Source of the DNA: Mogibacterium sp.
GTDB taxonomy: Bacteria > Bacillota > Clostridia > Peptostreptococcales > Anaerovoracaceae
Assembly (NCBI GenBank): GCA_017433975.1
Contig: JAFRGD010000031.1
Location: 124,001 to 188,000 of the forward strand
Direction: 5' to 3'
Length of the DNA stretch: 64,000 nt
The notes beneath the pieces are model-generated. The model was not told where the DNA came from, did no database searches, and worked only from the letters and a program-made list of their open reading frames with translations. A program made the position numbers and the translations under genes. Below are positions 18,856 to 27,662 of this stretch, in pieces; the first letter of the stretch is position 1; each line of letters begins with the position of its first letter.

Positions 18856-18868
18856 AAGGGGGAGTCGA

Positions 18869-20863
18869 ATGACAGACATGAAGTGGAAGGACCGCTTCGA
18901 GGCGGTCCGCGCGCAGCTGTCAGAACTCGGATTGTTTGACCGCCGGTCGCTCGTGATGCTCCGGCAGAGAGGGGGACGCGTCGTCCTCAATGCGGAGGGA
19001 AAGCGCGTCGCTCCGACGATGTTCGAGGGCGTGACGGCGGAGTTGGCGGTGCTGACCGCCGGGCGGTACGCGCTGCAGTACGCTGCCCTCGGCAAGCCGG
19101 TTACAGCGTCGACAGACGACATGGCCATGATGTTCGGGCACCGGGTGCGGTGCGTCGACAGGCCGGACGGCGGGGACGCGGCTTACATCATCCGCGGCCG
19201 CGGCTTTCTCGTGACGGGGCGCTTTGAGAGCGAGCTCATCGCGGCCTGCATTTTGATGGAAAAGATGTGCAAGGCGGAACTGCTCGCGCCGGCGGCCGGT
19301 AAGGTCCGGCACCTGAACCCGGCGCTCTCGGCGCTCGAGCACTCAGTTTATATGAAGAAGTATTCGAAGAACGAGCGGGAGGCGAGTGCGGCGGACGGCG
19401 GCTCGGCGCAGGAAAACGCGGCAGCTGCGGAAGCCGGGGCGTCGCAAGGGGCGCAGGCGGACGCCGCGGCGGTTCCGGACCGCGCGCTCCGGGAGGCGGT
19501 CATCCGGTACGGGCAACTGCTGATCGAAAACCGGCTGATCCAGTCCACCTGGGGAAACGTCTCCGCGCGGATCGACGAACACCGCTTCCTGATCACGCCG
19601 TCCGGCGTGGACTACTATCGGATCCGGCCGGAGGAGATCGTCGAGATCAACATCGACGACGGCTCATACGCAGAGGGGTTGCACCCATCGAGTGAGCGCC
19701 GGCTGCATCTTTTGATTTACCAGGAACGCCCGGACATCGGCGCGATCATTCATACACACGCGTCCAACTGCCAGGTGCTCGCCGCCTGCCACGCGGACCT
19801 CAAAGCGGACGGCCTGGACTACCCGTGCGCGGCCTACGGCGTCAGCGGGTCCGGCAAGCTCGCGGCCAACGTCGTGGCGGTGATGCGGGACCACGACGGC
19901 TGCATCATGGCCAACCACGGCTTTGTCACAGGCGCGGCGACGCTCGAACAGGCGCTGGACCAGGCGGTCCGGGCCGAAGCGGCCGCCGGCGCCTTCCTCG
20001 GAACCGGGGAGCTTCGTACTACGGGATCAGAGAAGGAGGGGAACCCGATGAGCGACAACTTCGCAAAAGGCCGGTCCGCCGAGATTTTTAACAACGGCGA
20101 CGGCAAGATCACCAAACTCTTTTTTGCAGACTATTCCAGGGACTACGCGGAGAAGGAGTACCGCAACACCAAAGTGGCCGCGGACCTCGGCTGCACGGAC
20201 ATGAAAGTGTACGACATGGTGGAGCAGGACGGGCGGTACGGCTTTGTGATGGACTACGTCGACGGCGTTTCGCAGAATGACCTGTCGACCAAGAAGCCGT
20301 CCTACTTCCTGCGCGGCGGTAAGGACCTCGCGCGGTGCCACGTCCGCATCCAGGCCAAACACACGAAGGACCTCGACGACATCCGCGCGGTGTGCTCCAA
20401 CCTCCTTGCGGACCCTGTCATGGACTTCCTCACGACGGAGGAGAAAGTCGCCGCCCGGCAGTACATCCTGTCGCTGCCGGAGGAGGACACGGTGCTGCAT
20501 CTCGACCTGCACACCGGAAACGTGCTCGTCGACCAGAGCGGAAACTGCTACATCATCGATTGGGTGACCGCGGCGCGCGGGAACCGGGCTGTGGAGGAGG
20601 CGCTGATGGAGTTCCTCTTCAGCGAAGCGGAGCTCTTCCCAGAGGCGTCCCCGATGCAGCTCAAGGTGTTCCGGGCGGTCCGCGGCTTCGTCGGAAAGCA
20701 GTTCTTCAAGGAGTACCAGAAGCTCACGCCGATCTCCGCTGAGGAGATCGAGCGGTACCGGCTGCTCGCACTGATCTTCCGCCGCAGTTGGAACATCGAA
20801 TTCGAACGGCCGTACCTGACCAAAACCATTCGTGCGTATATCAGAAAGGAGTGCATGAAATGA
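18869..20863 (+). CDS. Fusion: degenerate class II aldolase-like domain, class II aldolase, APH/choline-kinase-like phosphotransferase
   Basis: 664 residues in three parts. About 1-165 resembles the class II aldolase fold (AAYIIRGRGFLVTG) but has Arg where the metal-binding His of xNHG should be, so it is probably inactive. About 166-190 is an Ala-rich linker. About 205-390 is a complete class II aldolase: GNVSARI, TPSGVDY, SSERRLHLLIYQERPDIGAIIHTHA (catalytic Glu and metal His pair) and MANHGFVTG. About 400-660 is an aminoglycoside/choline kinase-like domain with the Brenner motif HLDLHTGNVLVDQSG and YIIDW. It would phosphorylate a small hydroxy compound and cleave or decarboxylate the product. 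The downstream dehydrogenase overlaps by four bases. Confidence 0.82.
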   Translation: MTDMKWKDRFEAVRAQLSELGLFDRRSLVMLRQRGGRVVLNAEGKRVAPTMFEGVTAELAVLTAGRYALQYAALGKPVTASTDDMAMMFGHRVRCVDRPDGGDAAYIIRGRGFLVTGRFESELIAACILMEKMCKAELLAPAAGKVRHLNPALSALEHSVYMKKYSKNEREASAADGGSAQENAAAAEAGASQGAQADAAAVPDRALREAVIRYGQLLIENRLIQSTWGNVSARIDEHRFLITPSGVDYYRIRPEEIVEINIDDGSYAEGLHPSSERRLHLLIYQERPDIGAIIHTHASNCQVLAACHADLKADGLDYPCAAYGVSGSGKLAANVVAVMRDHDGCIMANHGFVTGAATLEQALDQAVRAEAAAGAFLGTGELRTTGSEKEGNPMSDNFAKGRSAEIFNNGDGKITKLFFADYSRDYAEKEYRNTKVAADLGCTDMKVYDMVEQDGRYGFVMDYVDGVSQNDLSTKKPSYFLRGGKDLARCHVRIQAKHTKDLDDIRAVCSNLLADPVMDFLTTEEKVAARQYILSLPEEDTVLHLDLHTGNVLVDQSGNCYIIDWVTAARGNRAVEEALMEFLFSEAELFPEASPMQLKVFRAVRGFVGKQFFKEYQKLTPISAEEIERYRLLALIFRRSWNIEFERPYLTKTIRAYIRKECMK

Positions 20864-21888
20864 AGATCGTATGTATCTGTGACGCCGGCGTGCCGGAGAT
20901 GCTGATGCAGCAGATGAAAGCCCTGCCGGGCTGCGACGTGGATATCTATACGGAAAAGACCCTGACGGACGTCCGGGCCATTACGCTGGCGATCCGGAAC
21001 GCAGAGGTCAACGGCGCGGAGAGCTGCCCGGTCACGGACGAGATGCTGGCGGCGGTTCAGGGGGCGGACGCGATCGTGACGCACACGGCCCCGGTGAACC
21101 GCAAGGTTCTCGACGCGGTCCCGGGTCTCAAATACGTCGGCGTGCTCCGCACAGGAGTCGAGAACGTCAACGTCGACCTCTGCACCGAGCGCGGCATCAC
21201 GGTCATCAATGCAGAGGGCCGGAACGCGGTCGCCGTCGCGGACCAGACCGTCGCGATGATGCTCTGCGAGATGCGGAACATCGCCCGCGGGCACGCGGCG
21301 CTGGTCAGCGGCAAGTGGGTCAAGATGTTCCCGAACGTGATGTACAGCCGCGACATGCGGAACTGCACCGTCGGCATCCTCGGCGTGGGCAAGATCGGAA
21401 CCCTGGTCGCTCAGCGCCTCAAGGGCTTCGGCTGCAAGGTCCTTGGTTGCGACATTTACCTTCCGGAGGAGGAGATCCTCGCGCGGGGCTGCGACGAGGC
21501 GGTCACCAAAGAAGACCTCCTCAAGCGGTCGGACTTCGTCACGATGCACATGGTATATAAAGAGGGCGATCCGCACCTCATCGGTGAGGCGGAGCTCGCC
21601 CTTATGAAAAAGACAGCGATATTGGTGAATTGCGCCCGCGCGGGGCTGGTCGATACGGCCGCCCTGGTCAAGGCGCTGCAGGAGAACCGGATCGGCGGCG
21701 CGGCGATCGACGTGTTCGACGACGAGCCGCTGCCGGAGGACCACCCGTTCCTCAAGCTGATGAACGTGACGCTGACGCCGCACTCGGCGGGCACCACGAT
21801 CGACGCCTTCGGAAACTCCGTGATTATCCTCCGCGATCAGTTCGCGGAGCTCCTCAGCGGCGGGACGCCGCGGAACCGCGTGAACTAA
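20860..21888 (+). CDS. D-isomer-specific 2-hydroxyacid dehydrogenase
   Basis: 342 residues, NAD-dependent, related to SerA/PdxB-type dehydrogenases. Rossmann motif GILGVGKIGTLVAQRL near residue 172, substrate-binding Arg in NCARAGLVD, Glu in FDDEPLP and catalytic His in TPHSAGTT. The start is coupled to the aldolase-kinase gene (ATGA) with AGAAAGGAG upstream. The pair resembles sugar-acid degradation modules in which a dehydrogenase, a kinase and a class II aldolase act in sequence, but the substrate cannot be read from sequence. About 45 bases separate its end from the convergent hom gene. Confidence 0.88.
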   Translation: MKIVCICDAGVPEMLMQQMKALPGCDVDIYTEKTLTDVRAITLAIRNAEVNGAESCPVTDEMLAAVQGADAIVTHTAPVNRKVLDAVPGLKYVGVLRTGVENVNVDLCTERGITVINAEGRNAVAVADQTVAMMLCEMRNIARGHAALVSGKWVKMFPNVMYSRDMRNCTVGILGVGKIGTLVAQRLKGFGCKVLGCDIYLPEEEILARGCDEAVTKEDLLKRSDFVTMHMVYKEGDPHLIGEAELALMKKTAILVNCARAGLVDTAALVKALQENRIGGAAIDVFDDEPLPEDHPFLKLMNVTLTPHSAGTTIDAFGNSVIILRDQFAELLSGGTPRNRVN

Positions 21889-21934
21889 GCGGTAAAGCGC
21901 ATCGGTCTCGGGTACTGCCTGATCGGTTGCCGCG

Positions 21935-23233
21935 TCATTCCGCGACGCGCATGATATTATCGATTGATTTGATGACGTCTTCCTTGTAAATCTCGTCGAG
22001 AGCACCGAGGAGGACGTTTTTTTCGACCTTGAAAACGATGAAGATGAGCGGTGCGACGATCTCTCCGTTGACTTCGTACGGGGCCTTCTGCTGAACCGAC
22101 TCGATACTGATTCCGTGCCTGCCGAAAATCGTGGTGATCTTGCCGAGAACGCCAGGTTTCTCCACGACCATCATGCGGATGTAGTATTTGTTCGCACCCT
22201 CGCCGACAAAGGTCAGGCCGGAGTCGTAGCGGAGCTGCGGGACGATGTCGTAGGCGGAATCCTTCTCGAGCTTGCGCGCGACGCCGATGACGTCGCCGAG
22301 GACGGCGCTGCCGGTCGGGAGCGGGCCTGCGCCGCGGCCGTAGAACATCAGGTCGTCGACCGCGTTGCCGCGCACGAACACGGCGTTGAATTCGTTGCTG
22401 ACCGAGGCGAGCGGGTGGGTGACCGGAACCAACGCCGGCTCAACGCCGCCATAAATCTTGCCGCCCATCTCACGGGCGCTCGCGAGGAGCTTGATCCGGT
22501 AGCCGGACCCGTTGGCGAAGGCGATGTCTTCCTTGCCGACGGAGGTGATGCCCTGCGTCGGGATGTCCTCCGGCGCGGCGTCAGTACCGAAGATCGTCGA
22601 GATGAGGATGGAAAGTTTGTTGGCCGCATCAAAGCCGCCGACGTCCGCGGTCGGGTCCGCCTCCGCGAAGCCCTTGGCCTGCGCGTCTTTGAGCACCTCG
22701 GCGTAGTCCTTGCCGTACTCGCCCATCTGGGTGAGGATGTAGTTGGTGGTCCCGTTCAGGATGCCGTGGACCTCGGTGAAGCGGTTGGACAGCAGGGCCG
22801 TGGTCAGCGAGGTCAGGATCGGGATGCCGCCCGCGACGGCCGCCTCAAAGCGGAGCAGGACGTGGTTCTCCTGCGCGAGGGCGGCGAGGCGCTTGCCGTT
22901 GGCCGCGATGGCGGCCTTGTTGGCGGTGACGACGCTCTTGCCGTTGGCGAGCGCGGTCGCCATGTATTCCGTCGCCGGCTCGATGCCGCCGATCAGCTCG
23001 ACGACGATGTCGATCTCCGGGTCGGTCAGGATCTCCATCGGGTCGGTCGTGTATTTCTCTTTTGGAATGTAAATGCCACGGTCCTTGTCCGGGTGGCGGT
23101 TGAGGATCTTGACGATTTCGATGTCAAAGCCGGTGGTCTCCGAGATCTTCTGACGGTTCATCTCGAGGGCCTGGTACGTGCCCCTGCCGATGTTGCCGAT
23201 GCCGAGCATGCCGACGTTGATGATTTTTTTCAT
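21935..23233 (-). CDS. hom: Homoserine dehydrogenase
   Basis: 432 residues: NAD(P)-binding domain (GMLGIGNIGRGTY), catalytic domain with the family signature (GILNGTTNYIL and AEADPTADVGGFDAANKL), and a C-terminal ACT domain (RMMVVEKPGVLGKITTIFGRHGISIESVQQ). It reduces aspartate semialdehyde to homoserine for Thr and Met synthesis; the ACT domain implies feedback control, usually by threonine. AGAGGAGG precedes the ATG. No other threonine gene adjoins it. Confidence 0.95.
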   Translation of the reverse strand: MKKIINVGMLGIGNIGRGTYQALEMNRQKISETTGFDIEIVKILNRHPDKDRGIYIPKEKYTTDPMEILTDPEIDIVVELIGGIEPATEYMATALANGKSVVTANKAAIAANGKRLAALAQENHVLLRFEAAVAGGIPILTSLTTALLSNRFTEVHGILNGTTNYILTQMGEYGKDYAEVLKDAQAKGFAEADPTADVGGFDAANKLSILISTIFGTDAAPEDIPTQGITSVGKEDIAFANGSGYRIKLLASAREMGGKIYGGVEPALVPVTHPLASVSNEFNAVFVRGNAVDDLMFYGRGAGPLPTGSAVLGDVIGVARKLEKDSAYDIVPQLRYDSGLTFVGEGANKYYIRMMVVEKPGVLGKITTIFGRHGISIESVQQKAPYEVNGEIVAPLIFIVFKVEKNVLLGALDEIYKEDVIKSIDNIMRVAE

Positions 23234-23335
23234 GGCGAACCTCCTCTGTCGAACTGGGGGATTATTACATATGATTTTAGCCGCCCGGTACCGCTCCGGT
23301 CAAGCCTTTCTTGCGAACTGCGCAACAAAATCGTC

Positions 23336-23397
23336 TTGCAACGATACTATTTTATAGAGTACGATAGAGTTGAAATCGGGGACGGTTCCCGATTTCA
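23336..23397 (+). promoter_or_regulatory. Promoter and 5' hairpin of lipoprotein gene
   Basis: TTGCAA (23336-23341), 18 bases, TACGAT (23360-23365). A perfect ten-base inverted repeat TGAAATCGGG (23371-23380) / CCCGATTTCA (23388-23397) with loop GACGGTT lies at the predicted start of transcription. GAAAGG follows ten bases later. The repeat could be a transcript-end hairpin that stabilises the mRNA, or an operator over the start site. No T run follows, so it is not a terminator. Confidence 0.5.
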
Positions 23398-23422
23398 CCT
23401 TGCGGTAGAAAGGTGCATACCG

Positions 23423-24970
23423 ATGAGAACAGGAAAGAAAGCAATTGGACTTTTGCTCGCGCTGGTCCTGGCGATGCTCGCGGCGCTCGGGCTTTCCGGG
23501 TGCGGCGGCGGTTCGCAGGCGCCGGCCGCGTCGATCACCGACAACACAGTCGTCGGCAGCCGGGTCTTCGTCGACCCGAGCAACGTGGTCTTTTTCGGAT
23601 ATCACAACCTCCTCGGAACGGCGATCATCGAGGACGGCGACGTCAGGGAATTCGTGATCGAAGCCGGGATGACCGGCGACATCTACGCGGTCGCGGTTAC
23701 GGACGGATATCTGTATACGCTGGCGAGCGACGGAATCTTCAAGTACGACCTCGGGATGTTCTCGGGCGAGAGCTCCGCGGGGCCGGTCGTCCTCGCGCAG
23801 CAGAACATGTCGCAGTTCCACGGCTTTGAGATCCACCAGGGCAAACTGTACTTCACCAACGGGGTGGAGTTGTATTACGTGCCGACCGATGGCGGCGCGG
23901 TCTCCCGGATCGCGCTTGACACGACCGATTTTGAGGTGACGGACAAAGGTGTCTATTATGTCACACAGGCCGGCAAGCTGCACCTGCTGAGCCTGGACTT
24001 CAAGGACGACCAGGAGCTCGCGGACCTCGCGTACGGCTGCGAGATCGCAATCGGCCGGAGCAGCATTTATTACGTGGACGGCAGTGAACTCAAGGCGTTC
24101 TCCCTTGCGGACAACTCCGTCAACACCGTCGCGACCGAGCACGCACCGGGCAAGGACAAGGTCCCTTGGATCAACGGCGAGACGCTTCTTTATAAGGATT
24201 CGGACAACAACGTGTACCTCCTGACGCAGGACGGCGAGAAATTCTCGGGGACGGAGTACCTGGTCCCGATGGACAAGGTCAATGGGTACGTCTATGACGA
24301 CTACCTGCTCGGGGTCAACCTTTCCTATAGTAACATGGTCGTCTGGAGCATGGCCGGCGTCAACAGCAAGACGTACAACCTGGACGACGAGCTTCGCAGC
24401 CAGCTCGACGCGGCGGGCATCTCGTTCAGCGGCTCGGGCAGCGGAAGCAGTTCCGGCTCCGGAAGCGGGTCGGGCGGTTCGGATAGCTCGAGCAGCGGCT
24501 CGGATGGCCAGAGCGGCAGCGCGGGCTCCGGCACGGACACGTCCTCCGGCGCGTACGACATCATGGCCGGCGCATCGGAGTACTCCGACGGCGGTATCAC
24601 ATACCTGTACTTTAACGACTTCCTGCTCGTCATGCCGGATGCCGACGACTGGGCGTACGACGTTTCGGAAAACCGCGATGCGGTGACGATCTATCTCATC
24701 GCGGCGCGCGAAGCCGGCTACGGCGGCAACCTGGTGACCATCCGGGCATACGATTTGGACGACAACTCCTACACGCAGGTGCCGCACTATTCGGTCGCGG
24801 GCGTCGGGCGGAACGTCAGTAAGCGCTTCGTCGCGATCTTCCCGACGGACGTCCGCTGGGATCCGGACGACAGCGCGCAGGGAGAGCGGTACAAAGAACT
24901 CGAAACGTATCTGCAGAAGATCGGCGAAGGCGCCGTGAACAGCCCGCTGGTGACGGCGGACAGCGATTGA
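23423..24970 (+). CDS. Large lipoprotein with propeller-like repeats and Gly/Ser linker
   Basis: 515 residues. Signal peptide with lipobox LGLSGC (Cys near 27). Residues about 40-320 contain repeated short beta-strand units with Tyr/Tyr-Val and Lys-Leu-Tyr motifs (DGYLYTLASDGIFKYDL; HQGKLYFTNGVELYYVPTDGG), as in DUF5050-type beta-propeller lipoproteins. A Gly/Ser linker at about 335-380 follows (24422-24555). A C-terminal globular domain of about 120 residues is unassigned (AYDIMAGASEYSDGGITYLYF...). Probably an extracytoplasmic binding or sensing protein. I chose the ATG at 23423, which starts the signal peptide and has GAAAGG. It overlaps the Nudix gene by one base. Confidence 0.78.
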   Translation: MRTGKKAIGLLLALVLAMLAALGLSGCGGGSQAPAASITDNTVVGSRVFVDPSNVVFFGYHNLLGTAIIEDGDVREFVIEAGMTGDIYAVAVTDGYLYTLASDGIFKYDLGMFSGESSAGPVVLAQQNMSQFHGFEIHQGKLYFTNGVELYYVPTDGGAVSRIALDTTDFEVTDKGVYYVTQAGKLHLLSLDFKDDQELADLAYGCEIAIGRSSIYYVDGSELKAFSLADNSVNTVATEHAPGKDKVPWINGETLLYKDSDNNVYLLTQDGEKFSGTEYLVPMDKVNGYVYDDYLLGVNLSYSNMVVWSMAGVNSKTYNLDDELRSQLDAAGISFSGSGSGSSSGSGSGSGGSDSSSSGSDGQSGSAGSGTDTSSGAYDIMAGASEYSDGGITYLYFNDFLLVMPDADDWAYDVSENRDAVTIYLIAAREAGYGGNLVTIRAYDLDDNSYTQVPHYSVAGVGRNVSKRFVAIFPTDVRWDPDDSAQGERYKELETYLQKIGEGAVNSPLVTADSD

Positions 24971-25608
24971 TGACGGGAATGACTGAAGAGACAACGCAAC
25001 AGACAACGATGAGCCGGCCGGACCGGCGGTCGGCGGTGCTCGTGAGCCTCGTGGATACCGAGGCCGCCGGACTGTGCTTTCTTATGGAAGTGCGGTCGCT
25101 TTCGGTGCGCCAGCCGGGGGAGGTCTGCTTCCCTGGCGGCCGGATGGAGCCGGGCGAGACGCCGGAAGAGACCGCCCTCCGCGAGACGGAGGAGGAGCTC
25201 GGGAGTCCGGCGGACCGGGTTGCGGTCTGCTGCCGGCTCGAGGAAGAGCAGCTGCTGAACAAGACCCGCGTTGTACCGGTGCTCGGGCTGATCGACGCGG
25301 AAGCGCTCGACCACATCGTGCTGTCGGAGAAGGAAGTGACGGAGGTGTTCCTGTTGCCGGTCGGCTGGGTGCGGGAGCACGAACCCGCTTATTACGATCT
25401 GGACACATTGGACCCTCTGACAGCCCCCAATAAACTGCTTCACTATCTCGCTTCCTACGGGCCGGAAAACCGCGCCCGCGGCAAGGTCTGGTACTGGGAA
25501 TACCTGGGGTACGCGGTCTGGGGGATGACCGCGCGGATCATCCGCAAGGTGATCGGAACCGATCTGCCGGAGCGGTGCGCGGGCGGCGCGGAAGGAGGCC
25601 GGCCATGA
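24970..25608 (+). CDS. Nudix hydrolase, CoA-pyrophosphatase type (NudL-like)
   Basis: 212 residues. It contains the Nudix box GRMEPGETPEETALRETEEELGS preceded by QPGEVCFPGG, the extended motif of the coenzyme A diphosphatase group. It would hydrolyse CoA or a related nucleoside diphosphate derivative. Start ATG overlaps the preceding stop (TGATG); a second Met four codons later is possible. The end overlaps trmL by four bases. Confidence 0.85.
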   Translation: MTGMTEETTQQTTMSRPDRRSAVLVSLVDTEAAGLCFLMEVRSLSVRQPGEVCFPGGRMEPGETPEETALRETEEELGSPADRVAVCCRLEEEQLLNKTRVVPVLGLIDAEALDHIVLSEKEVTEVFLLPVGWVREHEPAYYDLDTLDPLTAPNKLLHYLASYGPENRARGKVWYWEYLGYAVWGMTARIIRKVIGTDLPERCAGGAEGGRP

Positions 25609-26114
25609 GTCTCGGCGTTGTGCTTCACGAACCGGAGCAACCGGGAAATACCGGAGCGATCGGGCGGACGTGCATGTGCGCGGGCGCGAGCCTGCACCTG
25701 ATCGAGCCGCTGGGCTTTTTCACAGACGAGAAGTCGGTCCGCCGGGCGGGGCTGGATTACTGGCCGCGGCTCGCACCGACGCAGTATCACGACTACGAAG
25801 CGTTCCTCGCGGCGCACCCCGGCGCGCGGATCTGGTACGTGACGACCAAGGCGCACCGGACGATCGCGGAGGCGGACTACCGCGACGGCGATTTTCTGAT
25901 GTTCGGAAAGGAGAGCGCCGGAATCCCGGAGGAGATCCTGCGCCTGCACCCGGACCGCTGCGTGCGGATCCCGATGGCGGCGGGCGAGCGGTCGCTCAAC
26001 CTCTCCAGCGCGGTCGCCGTGGCGCTCTATGAGGCGCTCCGTCACCTGGATTACGCCGGGCTCGAGAAGTGCGGCGAACTCCACCGGCTCACGTGGGAGC
26101 GGGAACGGGAATAG
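25605..26114 (+). CDS. trmL: tRNA (cytidine(34)-2'-O)-methyltransferase
   Basis: 169 residues, SPOUT-fold methyltransferase of the TrmL/CspR type that methylates the wobble base of tRNA-Leu isoacceptors. Family blocks: LHEPEQPGNTGAIGRTCMCAGASLHLIEPLGF, LMFGKESAGIPEEIL and IPMAAGERSLNLSSAVAVALYEALR (knot and SAM site). The ATG at 25605 has AGGAGG. The gene is coupled to Nudix and followed by a strong bidirectional terminator. Confidence 0.93.
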   Translation: MSLGVVLHEPEQPGNTGAIGRTCMCAGASLHLIEPLGFFTDEKSVRRAGLDYWPRLAPTQYHDYEAFLAAHPGARIWYVTTKAHRTIAEADYRDGDFLMFGKESAGIPEEILRLHPDRCVRIPMAAGERSLNLSSAVAVALYEALRHLDYAGLEKCGELHRLTWERERE

Positions 26115-26162
26115 CGAGCCCCAAAAAACAGCCAGCGTTGGAATAAAAAAAGGTGAAAAAAA

Positions 26163-26199
26163 CCGGGCTGCATCGGATGACGGTGCAGCCCGGACTTTT
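26163..26199. terminator. Bidirectional terminator between trmL and ackA
   Basis: Perfect ten-base stem CCGGGCTGCA (26163-26172) / TGCAGCCCGG (26184-26193), flanked by an A-rich tract on the left and TTTT on the right, so it can end both convergent transcripts. Confidence 0.85.
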
Positions 26200-26213
26200 G
26201 TTATTCAGATGGA

Positions 26214-27431
26214 TTACCGGTTTTCCTTGATGGTGGCGACGACCTGGCCGGCGATCGCGTGCTCCTCGTTGGCGGTGATGAGCAGGACCTTGACCGGCGA
26301 TTCCGGCTTGGAGATGAAGCCGGTGAACTCCTCGGTCGCGAGGTTGACTTCGTCGTCCATGATGATGCCGAGGTTCTCGAGGTCGGAGAGCGCCTCCGCA
26401 CGGAGCCGCGGGTCGTGCTCCGCGATGCCGCCGGTGAAGACGACCGCGTCCGCGCCGTTCAGAACCGCGTAGTACGCGCCGACGTACTGCTTGATGCGGT
26501 GCGCGTAGACCGACCGAGCGCGGATGGAGACTTCGTCGTGGCGTTCGAACGCCGCCTCACGGATGTCCCGGAAGTCCGCGGAGAACCCGGTCAGCGCCAG
26601 GATTCCATACTTCTTGTTCGTATCGCGCAGGACCTCCTCAAAGGTCTGACCGGTCTTGCTCGCGATGTAAGGGATGACGTTCGGGTCGATGTCGCCGGCG
26701 CGGGTCCCCATGATGAGGCCCTGGCTCGGCGTAAAGCCCATGCTGGTGTCGACGCTCTTGCCGTGGTCGATTGCGCAGACCGACGCGCCGTTGCCGAGGT
26801 GGCAGGAGATGACCTTGATCTCGCTCACGTCCTTGCCGAGCATCTCGGCCGTGACCTCCGCGACGTACTGATGCGAGGTGCCGTGGAAGCCGTATTTGCG
26901 GACGCCGTATTTCTCATAGAGGTCGAGCGGAACCGCATACATGTGCGCCTTTGGCGGGATGGTCTGGTGGAACGCGGTATCCGCGACGATGACCATCGGG
27001 GTGTTCGGCATGAGCTCGACGCAGGTGCGGAGTACGAGGGCCGCTGCCGGGTTGTGGAGCGGGGCCATCTCAGCGAAGCTCTCGACGTCCCGGATCGCCT
27101 GCTCGTCGACCAGGCGCGCTTTGTTGAAGACCGAGCCGCCGTGGACGACGCGGTGACCGATCGCTTCGATCTCGGAGAGATCGTTGATAACGCCATATTT
27201 GTCGTCGACCAGGAGGTCCAGCAGCGCTGCAAGGCCCTGCGCGTGGTCGGCTTCGCCGATCTCTGCGAAATACTTTTCGCCGCCCGGAACCTTGTGCGCA
27301 ACGGCCGTGATTCCGTTGCCGATCCGGTCGACTTCGCCGGAGCACATCACGGTCTCGGTGTGGGCGTCGATGTAATCGATCAGCTTATACTTAATGGAAG
27401 AACTTCCTACGTTAAGAACCAATACTTTCAT
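26214..27431 (-). CDS. ackA: Acetate kinase
   Basis: 405 residues, full length. It makes ATP and acetate from acetyl phosphate. N-terminal LVLNVGSSSIKYKLID, substrate-site HRVVHGG, the adenosine block CHLGNGASVCAID, GTRAGDIDP and the C-terminal VFTGGIAEHDPRLR are all present. The ATG at 27431 has AGAAAGG. It stands alone: no phosphotransacetylase gene is adjacent. Together with two butyrate kinases in this window it suggests several acyl-phosphate routes to ATP. Confidence 0.96.
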   Translation of the reverse strand: MKVLVLNVGSSSIKYKLIDYIDAHTETVMCSGEVDRIGNGITAVAHKVPGGEKYFAEIGEADHAQGLAALLDLLVDDKYGVINDLSEIEAIGHRVVHGGSVFNKARLVDEQAIRDVESFAEMAPLHNPAAALVLRTCVELMPNTPMVIVADTAFHQTIPPKAHMYAVPLDLYEKYGVRKYGFHGTSHQYVAEVTAEMLGKDVSEIKVISCHLGNGASVCAIDHGKSVDTSMGFTPSQGLIMGTRAGDIDPNVIPYIASKTGQTFEEVLRDTNKKYGILALTGFSADFRDIREAAFERHDEVSIRARSVYAHRIKQYVGAYYAVLNGADAVVFTGGIAEHDPRLRAEALSDLENLGIIMDDEVNLATEEFTGFISKPESPVKVLLITANEEHAIAGQVVATIKENR

Positions 27432-27486
27432 AGTGTGCCTTTCTTGAATTGAACATATCATAAACTTTATCTCAAATATCCGAATT

Positions 27487-27516
27487 ATTTTATCAAATCG
27501 AAGCATCGCTTTGCAA
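27487..27516 (-). promoter_or_regulatory. Promoter of ackA
   Basis: Reverse strand TTGCAA (27516-27511), 18 bases, TAAAAT (27492-27487). The remaining bases to the divergent gene at 27663 hold a GC-rich stretch without an evident gene and a TATAAT at 27615-27620 that may serve the ABC gene. Confidence 0.55.
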
Positions 27517-27662
27517 GTCCCGGGCGCGAGAAATTGCGCGGCTGGGCGCGCGACGGAAATGATATCTCTTGCGGATTTTCAGTAATCCTACACAACAACG
27601 CGCCACAAGAGGAGTATAATAATAGTTCGTGAAGTAGTTTTCGACGGGATTAAGGTACGGCC

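Noticed and set aside
22115..23422. N-terminal extension of the lipoprotein gene over the hom gene
   Set aside because: Antisense to a clear homoserine dehydrogenase. The signal peptide and ribosome site define the start at 23423.
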